Part shown: piece after piece, positions 25,100 to 38,373 of the stretch
Numbering within the stretch: position 1 is the stretch's first letter
Layout: the number at the start of each line of letters is the position of its first letter
From: Butyriboletus loyo
Taxonomy: Eukaryota > Basidiomycota > Agaricomycetes > Boletales > Boletaceae
Reading direction: 5' to 3'
DNA: 64,000 bases
NCBI GenBank assembly: GCA_038093515.1
Contig: JBBPSI010000045.1
Coordinates: forward strand, 91,012-155,011
Translations under genes and position numbers: made by a program
The notes under the pieces: generated by a model
Database searches by the model: none
What the model saw: only the letters and a program-made list of their open reading frames with translations
What the model was told of the DNA's origin: nothing

Positions 25100-28000
25100 C
25101 TTGAACTTGGACACACGAACAGGATTAGGAAGCGTGACCTCTACCACTGGAACGGTGGGAACGAGATCATTCGCAGGAGGAGAGCAAGTGCGAGCGGGAG
25201 AGGGGGGCGCAGACAATATCATACCCGTGTTCGCCCATCCGTCCACGTCAATGTCTGTACACCCATCCTGATCCTCGTTCATCTCCGCCTCTCCGCCACC
25301 TCCGCTGTTATCAATACCGAGTCCTGCATTCCCTTCGTCCTCGGACCCGCTCGAGATGTAAATTGCAGAAGTGTTGCTCGGCTGGGGCTTCCATCCAACG
25401 TCATCACGCGTAGATCCAGAATCCTCTGGTTGTGGTCGACGACTATCTGACGCATCACATTCCCCCGCATCACCTGTCCATAACGTGCCATTCTTTGCGT
25501 GGTGAGGAGCAGAATGAGACAACGTCAATGGTGTCGGAGACGACGCACGTCCACGCGTACGGGGAACGTGCCTCGGTGACGAGTGTGCCGCCGACTTACG
25601 CGGTGACTTGAGTATTCCGTCCCTTTCGTTTCTGGATACGCGTGCATCCCAATCTGGCGACGCATGACGACGTTGTTTCGTCCTTTCGTGCGGTTCAACG
25701 TCTGTTTGAGGGTTAGACTTGGTAGGACTGGTTGGGAACCCGCTTGATTGCTTTGATTTCACGAACGTGGCTGGTCCTGCTGAGGCATGGACGAGAAGTG
25801 GTCTGACAAGTGAAGGGCTTGGTGTTGGAGAACGCGGTGGAGAAGGCCCACGTGGGGTTGTGAACACATCCACGATTTCGACCACGTCGTCATCGTCATT
25901 TTCGCCATCGTGTCTGCTCCCGTTCCTCTCTCTAAGCCTCGAAGCGCGCGGAGATACGGGTGACTCGGACGCAAGTTGCAAGGGAAATGGCCGAGGTGCA
26001 GGTCGGGCAATCGTAGCTTTCGTCTGCTTGGTCCTCGACTTGGCAGAACCGTGATGAAACGTCGGTAGCTCGTCTCCTTCGCTTCCTTCCTCTTCTTCTT
26101 GGCTCTCTACAGCTGACTGTGCAAGGTGAATATGGGCCGGCTTCGATGATGACTGTGCAATTAGTGTAGGGCCAGTTGCGCCTGTACCAAGAGGAACAGA
26201 AACAGGGCGGACGGGAGGATGTGAAACCGTGGGCATCAACGTCGACGGAGTGCGCTTCGACCTTGATATGTTTCCTTTCGCTACAAGGTCGATCACACCA
26301 CCCACGGCCCCGCCCGTGCTCTTCTTAAATGTCGACAACGTTTTGCCAATACCAATGCTTACGCTCTGTATCCGCGTCATCAGTTCTCGTTCCAATCAAG
26401 GCGTCAAGACTGACCATATCACCATTCCCTACATCGGTTTTACCCTTTGTCTCGTCGTACGCGGTGACAGTCACTGTCGTGCAGGACAGCGGATGTCGAA
26501 CGTCGCTCACCTCAATATCTGAATCTGTATCTGAGACGTCAACGAACAAGGGTTTCTTCTTCGCTTGGGGAGCTGGTTGAGCTGGCCGACAAGGTAAACT
26601 TGATGCATTAAGTTTGGATCCAGACGGTCGAGAGGGTGACGAGCTTGGGGATGATTCTTCCTCTTCGTATCTTGGAACGGCTGTGGCTATTGATTTGGAC
26701 TTGGGGATTGGGCTGGGAGCAGTGGTACCAGATTTGGACTTAGCACGGAGAAGGTCAAGCGGACGTGATGATTTCGGTAATGGGACAGCAACGTCCGCTG
26801 AGTCTTCTTCCTCTTCCTCCTTTTCATATACACGCTTCGAAGCTACAGGGTCCACCATAGAAACCTTGGCCGCAGAGGGCCGAGAAGTCGACGGTTTTGA
26901 CCTGATCGCTTTCATAGTGGCTGGTTTCGTTGTGTTGAAGAACTCTTTCATTGTGTTGGTAGCCACTGCCTTCCCGTTCGTTGCGTTGATATTTGCCCTC
27001 GCCTTTGCTGTCGGCTCCGTAGCGTTGCTCTCCCCCGTCTTTGTTTTTGCCTTTCCTTTGCCATTGGTGTTTTCCTCGACACCCTCCCCATCAGAGGTAC
27101 ACGGACTCTCGCCAGCACTCAAGTCGATAAATTCGTACGCGTCGTCTTGTGCCTCCGACACTTGTTTTGGCTTCCTCCTCCCTCCGCCGTTGCCAATCCT
27201 CACAGCCTTAGTCCTTATTTTCGATCCTGCCGTTGTCTTGGAGGAGGAAGGCCCGGGTACAGATTCATTGCCATCATCGTCCACAACGTCTTTCACTTTC
27301 GTCCTTCTTGACGTCGAACGGACCGCTGTCCCCGTACTCTTACCCCGCCCTCCTTTCGTCCCGCGCTTCGCCTTCTTCTCCTCGCGTGCCCTCATTTTTT
27401 CTTCATATGCCTCCGCTAGCGCAGGCACCGCAGCCCGTATCATACACGCAGGCAACCACAAACGGAGCGGCGTCGTCGGGTCCTCTCGACGTGCCTTGCG
27501 TTTCTTTGTGCCCGACTTGGACGCAGCGCCAGCGGCGGTTTCCAGGCGGTCGATGGCGTCGTCACTTCCGCTCTCGTTCGCGTCTTGGTCGAGCTCGCCA
27601 CCGTCTTCATCTTCGGAGTCGGCGCCAAATAGCCCGCCGACGAGAGGAGGCCGGAGGCCTCTTACGCCGCTCTCTGTGCGCTCAACGAGTGTGGTAGGGT
27701 CAACGAGGACGCGATATTCGAGCGTGGAATCGGTGGAGGCGTGAGTGCGCTGGGAGAGAACCTCCAGGAGGAGTGGAGACGGGCTGGAAGCGGTCAAAGT
27801 TGGTGAGGATGGGGACACAGAGCGAGATGAGTTAGGAGATACGGAGGATGTGAGCGGAACAAGTGAGGAGAGCGTGAAGGACTCAGATCCAGATGGATCG
27901 CAAGTATATGTACCCGAAGCTGAGGACTTCTTTGAGGGCGAAGAAAGTGTGAGGGCGGAGAGGGTAGAAGAGATTCGTTTTGTGGGTGATGGCGGACCAG

Positions 28001-29271
28001 CGGTGTCATCATCATCCCGGCGTGTACCGTCCAGCGCAGAAAGTCGACATGTATCTGTATCCATGACAGCCCTACGAACTGCTCTACAGACAATGCCGGG
28101 CCAGAGCACAGTTCTGAACCTGTGCACAATGACATCTTTGACCCCCCACTCAAAATAGAGCTCGCAGAGGGAAGCGATTCTCATAGGATCTGGGTCATTT
28201 TGCCACACGCCGGGCGGAGTCTTAGGCTTGCCCCTTCGAGACGTGTTTTCGGAAGTGAGGGGTTCCGCATAGGAGATGAGGACAGGTAGTGAGGGAAAGT
28301 TGTCTGGAAGTGACGCAGCGAGGGACGGTTTCTTTGAGGGTAAAAGGCCACTTTTGTTCGTCTTGAGTTCGCTCCTGATGTCTTGTCTCCATTGGTCAAG
28401 GAACGCATCAAGCCTGGTACCTTTAACTTCTTTGACGGCTTTCATGAGGGAGTCGCCAAAACCTGCACGGGCGAGACCGGTTGCGAATTTTTGGCCACAA
28501 CCAGGCAGACCAGCGGGGATGTAGTCACCACCCGAGAGAAGGCCGATAAGGATGGTGCCTGGACGAGAGAGGGCGACAGAAGGATCGGAGAGGATGGCAT
28601 CCGCTGTGTACGTGACGACGTGGTTTCCGTCGTCTTTTCCTTGTGCGTTTTTCACAGGGTGAGCGCGGTTACCCGAGAGCGTATTACTCGGGCTGCGAGA
28701 AGATCAGACAAGGCACGGAGAGAGAACGTGAGAACGGACTTCCGAATGACCATGGTAGCACCAAAGAGAAAGTTATCCACGTCGTCGCTGAGGACTGCGT
28801 CGATAACGCCAACTCTATTGAGATAGGCAAGTTCGGCTTCGGCCTCGCCTGGAGCGACCGACCATTCGAAACCAAATGCGTCGATGATGTTCTTCATACC
28901 CTGGGTCAGCCAGTGTACATTTCCGCCGACGCGCTTTCCGCGTTTGACAGCAGGTCTGTTTGGACCATCGAAGACGAAGAGTGGGAGCAAGGGCGATTGG
29001 AGCAGACGACAGCAACGAAAGAAGAGCGTGCGAAGTTCTGGGTTCTCGCCCTCCTTACCATAGGCCGCATGGAAGAACCAGATGGATGCATCAATGCCGA
29101 TGCGGAAACCACGCTGATGGGACGGGTTGGCGTTAAAGCCATCCTCAACAGCGAGCTCGGTGAGCGAACGAACTTGCCCAGCGGGGCGTAGAACCTGCAA
29201 AATCGACGTTGGTCAGTGAGCGTAAGTTGTAAGTGATTTTTCGTCACCTCCCACAAGCCAGCGACACCCAT
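24869..29271 (-). CDS. GEN1/Yen1-type Holliday junction resolvase (XPG/Rad2 nuclease)
   Basis: Structure-specific nuclease that cuts Holliday junctions in the nucleus. Exon 1 is only MGVAGLWE (start 29271), then an intron, then VLRPAGQVRSLTELAVEDGF and RIGIDASIWFFHAAYG (XPG-N). XPG-I is EWSVAPGEAEAELAYLNR and GVIDAVLSDDVDNFLFGA, with the acidic metal ligands present. A second intron (about 28699-28749) joins to SNTLSGNRAHPVKNAQGKDD; then GLLSGGDYIPAGLPGCGQK (H2TH/metal region). A GEN1 chromodomain-like segment lies near 27380-27480 (LPACMIRAAVPALAEAY). The remainder, about 900 residues, is disordered, basic and Ser/Pro-rich, with SIM-like motifs and a Pro-Ala repeat, and ends DDIIDLTSD. An intron at about 26372-26420 joins the two long minus-strand exons. 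Much longer than the nuclease core alone. Confidence 0.9.
25064..25099. repeat. Hexamer repeat (GGAGCA)n inside GEN1-like CDS
   Basis: About six tandem copies of a 6-bp unit on the plus strand, coding for a Pro-Ala dipeptide run on the minus strand. Likely length-variable between strains. Confidence 0.85.
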
Positions 29272-29316
29272 TCAAAAATTTGCTCACAACACACCTTGTT
29301 TCGCGTCTATGATTCG

Positions 29317-29355
29317 CACGTGACTTTATTACAAGAGTCACATGATTGTCACGTG
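29317..29355. promoter_or_regulatory. Two CACGTG palindromes upstream of GEN1-like gene
   Basis: CACGTG at 29317-29322 and 29350-29355, both inside GCACGTGA/TCACGTGA-type contexts, with a CACATG variant between them. They lie 46-84 bases before the GEN1-like start. CACGTG is the core of Cbf1/bHLH E-boxes; binding here is inferred. Confidence 0.5.
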
Positions 29356-29429
29356 ATTGATCGCAGATACCACTGTCAATGCTTTGACTCGGTCTTGCTC
29401 AACGGAAGCTCTTCAACTTAGATCTCCCT

Positions 29430-30720
29430 GAGCTTCCCAACATCAAACGAGCCCGAATTCCCTCCTCCTCCTATCGAAACGCAGCTACCGACCGACATCT
29501 ATCTCGGGCTTCGAATATACAAGCATTCAGTCTGCTCGTGGCCATTTTTTCCGTGTCGCCTCCGAATATAATCACTCTGTCCCTGAAGAGGATCGGCTGC
29601 CCGCTCTCATTCCTGGTGACCTTCGGCCCCTTGACTACGTATACGTCGCCGTTGACCTTCCGCTGCACCGGAACCGCGCGCGGATTGGGTGCAACTGCTG
29701 ACGAAGATAGGGGTTTTCACGCCGGCTGGAAAATCAACAACGGCGACGATAAATCCCATAGAATCTTCTTTATCGCTCCGGATGCGCTGCACACACCCTC
29801 AACGAACACCCGTGTTTCCTCCATATTAATTTTCAAGGGAGCTTTGTTTCGCGGGCTGCGATCCCCCGGGTTGTGTACGTTTTAGTTCATCATAAAGCGG
29901 TTCAATGGTTTCACGATCACCCGCACGTCCTTGACTGGAAGACTCACCGTGCCTCCCTGTGTCGTTCTGTACAGCCGGTTTGGCCCGATGAAATTGCAAT
30001 TGCTGTCGGGAGTACCAGCACGCCCGACAAACCATTGATCACTACATTCGCCATCGCTACGGCGACGTCATTGAGTCTGTTTCAACCAACTTGTTCAGGC
30101 GTCTGCCTTTCTGCGAGACTCCTTTGATGCCTTTGATCCTGATCACGACTTCTTTGCTCGCCGTCACGGACCTATCGAACCGTACTTGCTTTACACCCGT
30201 ACGTCTCTCATTAACATCCCATCTCTGACTTCCATATTTTCTTATTCACTCGCTCGTCTCTCGACCACTCGTCCATTTTTCGCGCTGTCCACAGGACCAC
30301 TTTTGTGTGGGGCCACGAACTCGTGCATGACACGTTGTTGTCACCTCGATCGTGAGGCCATTAGCACCCTTCATCGCCGCTTTGGTTGTCACGACAAGTC
30401 GCATGAACTGCTCTCCGACGCCTCATCCGCGTCCCTCCCCGCCTCACCGAGGGCATCCGGCATATTTCTACAGGCCGCGCCACCAACCCCAACTCCTCCT
30501 TTTCTCCTCCGTCCCCCAGGCCAGCTCCAAGTGAACTCTCCACTACCCTTCCACAGTCAACTCACTCTCTACCCGGGTAGAGGGGAAAGGTTGTGTCAGA
30601 GTCACATCTGGTTGCTCAGCCTCCCCAAGTCACTGCCGCGGCGCAGTAGGAATGGAACTAAAGGCAGTAGTACATCTCTGATGCCGCCTTGCGTGAGCCT
30701 CGACCCTTGCAAATGATATC
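29430..30720 (+). other. Unresolved gene-like region, function unknown
   Basis: Several plus-strand segments read like coding sequence but change frame repeatedly: FFRVASEYNHSVPEEDRLPA and PGDLRPLDYVYVAVDLPLHR (29543-29675), then WVQLLTKIGVFTPAGKST (29687-29740), WFHDHPHVLDWKTHRA (29910-29957), FDPDHDFFARRHGPIEPYLL (30134-30192), then a Pro/Ser-rich stretch to about 30650. I could not join them with convincing introns or recognise a family. It may be a decayed gene or a real multi-intron gene of unknown function. Confidence 0.3.
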
Positions 30721-31049
30721 TGGGCCTCGTGACATGCCCTCGACACGGTATCGACTGCCTATCCAAGTTCCCCAAGTTCGCAAAATTATACAGTTATACA
30801 TGGATGATCCGAGGATAGATTCACAAAGTACAAAACAACTACCCCGCTGCCCGCGCATCCTATGCAGCAGGAATCAAAGCAAGTCCCAAGCCAAGTTACT
30901 CTTTGGGTTTTACCGGGTAAGTTCTAAGAGCTGCCCAGAAAGAGCATCAAAGCACGAGCCATCCTACCTAGTGAATCCTGTCGACGAGATCCTACAGGCT
31001 TAGTCCGTTGTTGTCGGAGAACGATCACGGCGCTTTCGCGCGGTCTTCA

Positions 31050-32430
31050 AGAATGTCCAATTTCGGGTATCTTCTGGTCGATGGCCATCTGGGCTGAACC
31101 GCGTCCGACGCGCAGGACCTGGCTGGTGGATGTGCCAACATGTACGATTGTGAGATTGTTTTGGGCAGCGCAAGGTGGAGAAGGCAAGGTGATGGTTCCC
31201 GCGATCAGGGGCGACGGGACAAGACAGGGATCAGGGTGATGATTGGGCTTGGTGGCTTAAATTCAAGTGACAGCATGGAGCGGCAGTGAGTATTTCTACA
31301 TGGTTTGTGGTATGATGGCTCATAATGTGTCAGCTTTTCCTTTGGCAGCAGATTGCGGAGATTGTCAAACGACGTAATGATATACCACACGCCGGTGGCA
31401 AAGTATGATAGGAATGTGACCAATAGTACCAAGGAAATATTGAAATAATACTCTTACACACTCCCTTGCCGACCCAGACTTTACATGATGTCGTAGGCGA
31501 AGACTTTTCAGGGGACAGAAAGATCTCTCTTTTTACGAACCACGAACGGTCACCGACATTAATGGTGCCATTGACTTGGACTTCCTCTCTCAAGCTGCGG
31601 GTATCCTCTAACACCCTGAAAAGTGTGTTTGACCATACATTTCTCTCGCCCTGCAATGCATTTATCCATCTCGTATGTACGTGTATCTATTATAATAATG
31701 CCGATCGCATCACCCAAACCCGTTTGAGCTCTGCGGCATACAGGGTCTGCGGTTTCCGCCCGAAGTTCTGCCAAGTCTGTGGTCGTCATTGTGGTAGATA
31801 TCACAGCTGGCGTGCGTTCAGATACATCCCGACCGCGAGAAGAGCTGCATATAGGTCGATTATTGGTCCACAAGGTCGAGGATGATTGAAGTTTAGCATT
31901 TTGCGTCGGCAATCTCAACCGTGGTGTCCGCATGGCCGCAGAAAACGGTCGTTGAGAGCTCGGAGTCGGGCAGTCCCATGCTCCCAGAAATGTAATTCAA
32001 AGTTGCGTGGTGTCGAGACCTCTATCCTTTGGTCGATGTGTGAATATCCCTGGCCGGACCAAGGGATTCGCTAGTTTGAGGCGCTTTCCCTGACCCAGTG
32101 GCCCGAGGCGGAGTTGTCATACTATGATTTGTATCGAGCAATCGTGGTCGACGTAGGGACGCTGATTGTTGTTCATCTGTGGGTTGAGGTGATCTAACTC
32201 GAGAGCTGTCCTTTCCATGGTATGCATATAGCCTAGAGAGTGAATGAGAGAGTTGCGCAAGAGAACGACGAGAGCATCGTCTGCCGCAAACCGACTGCAA
32301 CCAGCCTCCAGGTTTGTCAACCGCATCTGCGAATTCTTGCCTAGGTCATCGGCTCTGACTTTCTCCCCAAGTTGTAGGATAAATTCCAGACGTACCACAT
32401 CTTGACTTTTTGTAGCAAGCCTATTCACCA
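31050..32430 (-). other. Unresolved minus-strand gene-like region
   Basis: Minus-strand segments with coding-like composition: QDVVRLEFILQLGEKVRADD and LVVLLRNSLIHSLGYMHTME (about 32250-32420), a membrane-helix-like VLLVTFLSYFATGVWYIITS (31370-31432), and a tail NNLTIVHVGTSTSQVLRVG reading to a stop near 31050. They lie in different frames. No family recognised; a small membrane protein gene or a remnant are both possible. Confidence 0.25.
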
Positions 32431-32458
32431 AACTATAAAGCAGTACTACGGTTACGGG

Positions 32459-33836
<1,378 letters not shown>

Positions 33837-36178
33837 ATGTTCAAGAAGCCATTGTCGAATATCAAAACTTCAGGTATGTCCTCGTTCACCCAAATGTCAT
33901 ATAACAGCAGTATCAGCTAGACGATCCACAGCACCGCTTCGCAGCTCTGACCGGCGTAAGCTGAAGCAGCGTGTCGTACAAGCGTATGGCATATCCCCTG
34001 AACTCGGCGACCTGCTTGTACCAGACGGGCTCATGTCCCAAAAGGTTGCAACCTATACCGACGACCCTGGCGTGAGCACCTCACCTTCATTGGCCCTCAT
34101 CCTTTTACGCTCTGACTTAGGTCATCTACATGTCGCCCGAAGGCGATCCACTCTGGTTCACCATCGGAAAGGGTGCAGATGATCTTATCCCTACAGGTAC
34201 CACTCGTTTCTGACATTGCGTCTGGCATATTATGCGCTATCTGATACTCTCTCCCGCTGTGCATCCCAGTCTACACTTTGTGGAAGAAATACGATCTGCT
34301 TCCGTGGATCTCCACACCAGCAGCAGTCATACCCGTCCTGGTAGGGGGTGCTGACCTCATGATCCCAGGTGGTGAGCACATGTCTCCTTTACTTGGTTAT
34401 TTTCCAGCGCCAACCCCCACACGACCGATCGTCATTGGCCCGCCGACATAGTCGTTCGGGTATCCAGCTCGACTGTGTCACCGCAACAGCTCGTCAGCGT
34501 CGTACAGCACACAGTCGGATCTACCTCAACGCGTCGGCCTCCACTCGCAGTCGGGCGACTGGCGGTGGACTTGGACACGTTGAAGGCAGATACAAAGGGA
34601 AAGGGCGTTCACGTGTTGCATACTTGGAAAGACCACCTATTCGATATTGGAAACAAGGGTGATCCTCCGGGTGAGATCGAGGTCAAGGAAGACGATGGAA
34701 AGGGCGAGGACGCGCCGAAATCGGAACCGACTGGCGCTGACGAGAGGCAAGGGTCCGTGCCCGACGACTTGGCGAATGATCCGAACACGACGAACGGCGC
34801 CGCATCCAACGCTGTGCCACCGGCCGAATCGCTGGCGCCCGCTTCTGTTCCCAAAATCTCAACCTCCGCTCCGAGCGAACCGGCGTTCTCCAAGGAAGGT
34901 GAGATCTGTCCGCTTGAAACTATACCGCCATTGAAACCCGAGCAGAGGTCTCCGACATCTTACGCGTTGCCGTCCTCCAAGCCATCAAGACCACGCTCAC
35001 CTCCCTCACATCCGCGGTTTTTCCCATTCCGGCGAGCACCTTCTACTCGTCATACATCCTTCCCTTCCGGCCTGCATTCGTTCGCAAGTCTTCGTCGGAC
35101 GGACAACCGCAACTGTCATCCAGTCAAGCCTCGTCCTCGTACCCGCCGATTGACATCAAGCACTCCAGTTACAAGTCTCTCCTCGCGTTCTTCAAGTTTC
35201 TGGATAAGCAACGGATTTTGTCGCTCAAAGACATCAAACCGGAGCCGCTCGTGATGGGTGTGTTGGCCACCCACCCTAATGTGGTTGCACATCAACCGTA
35301 TACATCGCTTCGGGACGTGCAGATCAAGGAAGAGAAGAGAGGGAAAAGAGAGGAGGAGGAAAGGTCCAAGGTGCGTGAAATGGAGGTGAAGGAGTTGTGG
35401 AAGCCACATGCTGCCAGTGGATCCACCAAGTTTTTCTCCGAAGGAGGGCTCGAGTACGTGCTCTCTCGTTTCATCCTCACGAAGACTTGCTGACATCGTT
35501 TCGCTTGATGTGGTGTGGTACAGCTCCTCGACGCTGTACAGTTACTCGGATTTGAAGTCGGCAGTGAACAAGTATGTCGCCACGCGCCAACTCACGAACC
35601 CGCGAGATCAGTCGTACGTCAATGTCGGGACAGATGAGCTCCTGCTCTCGACGGTATGTGCAAAGGGTGAGGCCCCTGAGAGTGTCGAGTTCCTGAAGCG
35701 AGAAGATGTTGTATGGAGACTGTCAGAGAAGATGCAGAACTGGTACGAGGTGGGGGCGGAGGGGAAAGATCCGGTGCTCAAGTACGTCACGTCCCTTGGT
35801 CGTGCACGGTCCCACGGGGGGGTTCATGTGGTGTCGTTGATAGAAAGGGACAGTTGAAACCGATCTCGGTCGTGGTCAAGGCTCGGCAGGGCAGAAAGGC
35901 GAGTACAGTGGTGACGGGTTTCGAGCCGTTTTTCCTCGAGGGAGAGGAAATGGCGGACGAGCTGAGACGGTTATGTGCATGTGCAACGTCTGGTACGTGT
36001 TCGGCAACCTGACCTTGAATCCTCGCGAATGATGTGTGCGTTGGCAGTGTCTCCCATGCCTGGAAAAGCGTCGGGACTAGAAGTGCTGGTACAAGGGAAA
36101 CAGATCAAGACGGTGACCGAATTCTTGTCCTCGAGGGGAGTTCCGAAGAAGTGGATAGAGTCGGCCGAATTGAAGTAA
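33837..36178 (+). CDS. Translation factor eIF2D (Tma64/ligatin)
   Basis: Works in 40S recycling and non-canonical initiator tRNA delivery. Start MFKKPLSNIKTS (33837), an intron, then RRKLKQRVVQAYGISPELG (pre-PUA). Next comes a PUA-type domain with VIYMSPEGDPLWFTIGKGAD, PTVYTLWKKYDLLPWISTPA and VIPVLVGGADLMIPG. A Pro/Ser/Glu-rich linker (34640-35030) precedes the middle winged-helix/SWIB region (YKSLLAFFKFLDKQRILSLK, VNKYVATRQLTNPRDQSYVN, LLLSTVCAKG). The SUI1 domain is KPISVVVKARQGRKASTVVT, LEVLVQGKQIKTVTEFLSSR and GVPKKWIESAELK, ending at TAA 36178. Domain order is that of full-length eIF2D. The long linker at 34700-34900 is disordered. Shares its promoter with DIM1. Confidence 0.93.
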
Positions 36179-36285
36179 TTATTCACAGAGATGAGAATTA
36201 GACTAGGATGATGGCAAGGACGTACAAATAGTACCGGCCCGGCTATAGAGCGTCTGTTCCTTCGGTTCCCTCTCAGCGAGCGACG

Positions 36286-38178
36286 ATGAGCACGACCGCT
36301 GTGCTGTTCGCTGTTCCCTATGCCGACCTCGTCGCGCAGTCCGTCCCGCCGTGTCTTGCGAACAGCTTTCATGGCATTCACGGCGAGCAGGCCGTATTCA
36401 AGCCCACCGAGTCCGTCTGTGCAAGTCAACTCGTCCAAAGCAGCCCTCCTGTGATCGTGCCGTTGCCAGCTGGCGACGAGCGGCTCGTCTGGATCCAGGA
36501 ATCTGCCCTCGATGCCGCCCTCCGAACGCCCGCGCACGACGCTGAAGTGGAGGACTTCTTCCAATGGCTCCGTACCGACGACGCTATCGTCCCCCCGGCA
36601 AGCGCATACCAGACCGTGCTACTCGCACCCGAACCTTCGTCCGTCGTCTCCCTGCTCTACCACAACCCCACCCTCCGATCCGCCCTCGTCGCCGTTCCAG
36701 ACGACGCAGCCGCCCACGCGCTCTCCACTTTCCTCCCGCGCTACTGGAAGGCTTCCCCAGTCCCACCTACCCCTACCGCGTACCTCCCCGTTCCAGAGGA
36801 CGCCGTCGACTACGTACGCAAGCTCCTCGCGTCCTTGAATTTTGATCCCGTCGTCGCTAGCGTCGTCAACGGTATCTCCGTCTACGGCATGCGCAAGGAC
36901 ATTCGTTACCTTACCAACGAAGATGGTACATCCGGGATCGAGTCGCGCCATTCATTTTCCGATGGCTCGCGCGTCGCTGCGGCATGGCTCAAGGAGCAAT
37001 TCGAGCACACCGGTGCAACCTGCGAGCTCAAGTCATTCTTGGAGGGCTTTGCACCCAACGTCGTCTGGTATGGTTACTTTCCTCACTCGTTCTCGTATCC
37101 GCGGACGTTGACGGATGGTTCTTGCGTAAAGCAGATACGCAGGCACGGTAGACGCGCAGTCAATAATTCTAATCTCTGGTCACTATGATTCACGTGGGTC
37201 TTTTGGCTCGCCACGCGTGAGTTGTATGCGCTGTACTGTGTTCGTCGGGTGACATGGCGGTATTGTAGGCACCTGGTGGCAACGACGATGGCTCTGGCAC
37301 CATCTCGTTGCTTGCGATCGCTCGCCGAATTAAGGAGCTCGGCCTCAAGTTCCATACGAACGTCGAGCTCGTCGCATTTGCCGGCGAGGAGCAGGGATTG
37401 CTCGGCTCGAATGCATATTCTCGTATGTGCTCACTTTTGGCACACTCGGCTGTTTGCTGACTTCCATGCGAATTCTGTATAGGGGAGTTGCGCGAGCGGA
37501 ATGCAAACGTAACGCTGATGATACAAGCGGATATGCTCGCATACCACGCCCCAAACGAGCCTCCTCAGCTTGGGTTACCAAAGAGGTCCGTGTCCGTCCT
37601 CTGCCGTATAGCGCGATTAACAAACCAATGCTCCAGCATTGGCACGCCCGAGGTTGCGGAACTGGTTATGAAGATGGCTGCGTTCTACAGTCCCGAGCTG
37701 ACTGTCGGGTATACAGCTGCTTGCTGTAGTGATCATCAGGTATGTACCACGCGATTTCCTTGGTGTACAAGTGGGATGGTGACTGGGTACTCTCTCTCAA
37801 GTCTTTCCATCAACAAGGATACGCTGCTACGCAGGTCTTTGAACGTGCTGGACCGAGTAAGTCATCCAGTTTGAGTTTCCAGAACGGACATTGGTGTTGA
37901 CATCTTTCATCGTTCGCTTCGTCTAGTCGCGGATCCCATGTACCATAACAGTGGTGCGTACTCATGTGATGTCTAGAGACAGAGTTTGTGAACATATGCT
38001 ACGCCAGGTGACGTGAGCGAGAGACCAGGATACGACCTCAATCAGGTCCGGCACATCTCAAGAGTCCAGGTAGGATGTTCGTCTGCATGACCTATGACAT
38101 CCTAATAAAGGTGCCGCTTCCAGTTCGCGACAGTATTACACGCTGCGGGCTTTGAACTCCCTGAGGTGGATGATTGAT
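36286..38178 (+). CDS. M28-family zinc aminopeptidase
   Basis: Di-zinc exopeptidase. Start ATG 36286 (MSTTAVLFAVPYADLVAQ); the N-terminus is only weakly hydrophobic and no clear signal peptide is seen, unlike many secreted fungal M28 enzymes. A long first exon covers a prodomain-like region with VYGMRKDIRYLTNEDGTSG and SRVAAAWLKEQFEHTGA. Zinc and catalytic residues occur in order: SGHYDSRG (about 37170-37195), GGNDDGSGT (about 37267), FAGEEQGLLGSN (catalytic Glu, about 37378), IQADMLAYH (about 37520) and MYHNSGD (about 37935). ELVMKMAAFYSPELTVGYTA and FATVLHAAGFELPEVDD complete the fold, stop TGA 38176-38178. All ligands appear present. Six or so short introns. Convergent with leucyl-tRNA synthetase, about 200 bp between stops. 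Confidence 0.9.
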
Positions 38179-38373
38179 TTGACGTCGGGTCGACTGGAAT
38201 TGTAGATAGGTTTAGTCTTATGCGTATTTTGCACATATGTATCGACATGGACAGAGCACATCGTCCATGCGGAATCGCTGCCCAAATCTAGGTCCTACGA
38301 CATGAAATACAGCCTTATTACTAGAGGTATGGTCGGCCAAGTGCGATAGCAGGACAAGCTAGATGTTGGACTT

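Noticed and set aside
26614..27744. 376-codon plus-strand ORF
   Set aside because: Antisense to the low-complexity tail of the GEN1-like gene; composition is the mirror of Ser/Lys-rich sequence, with no domain.
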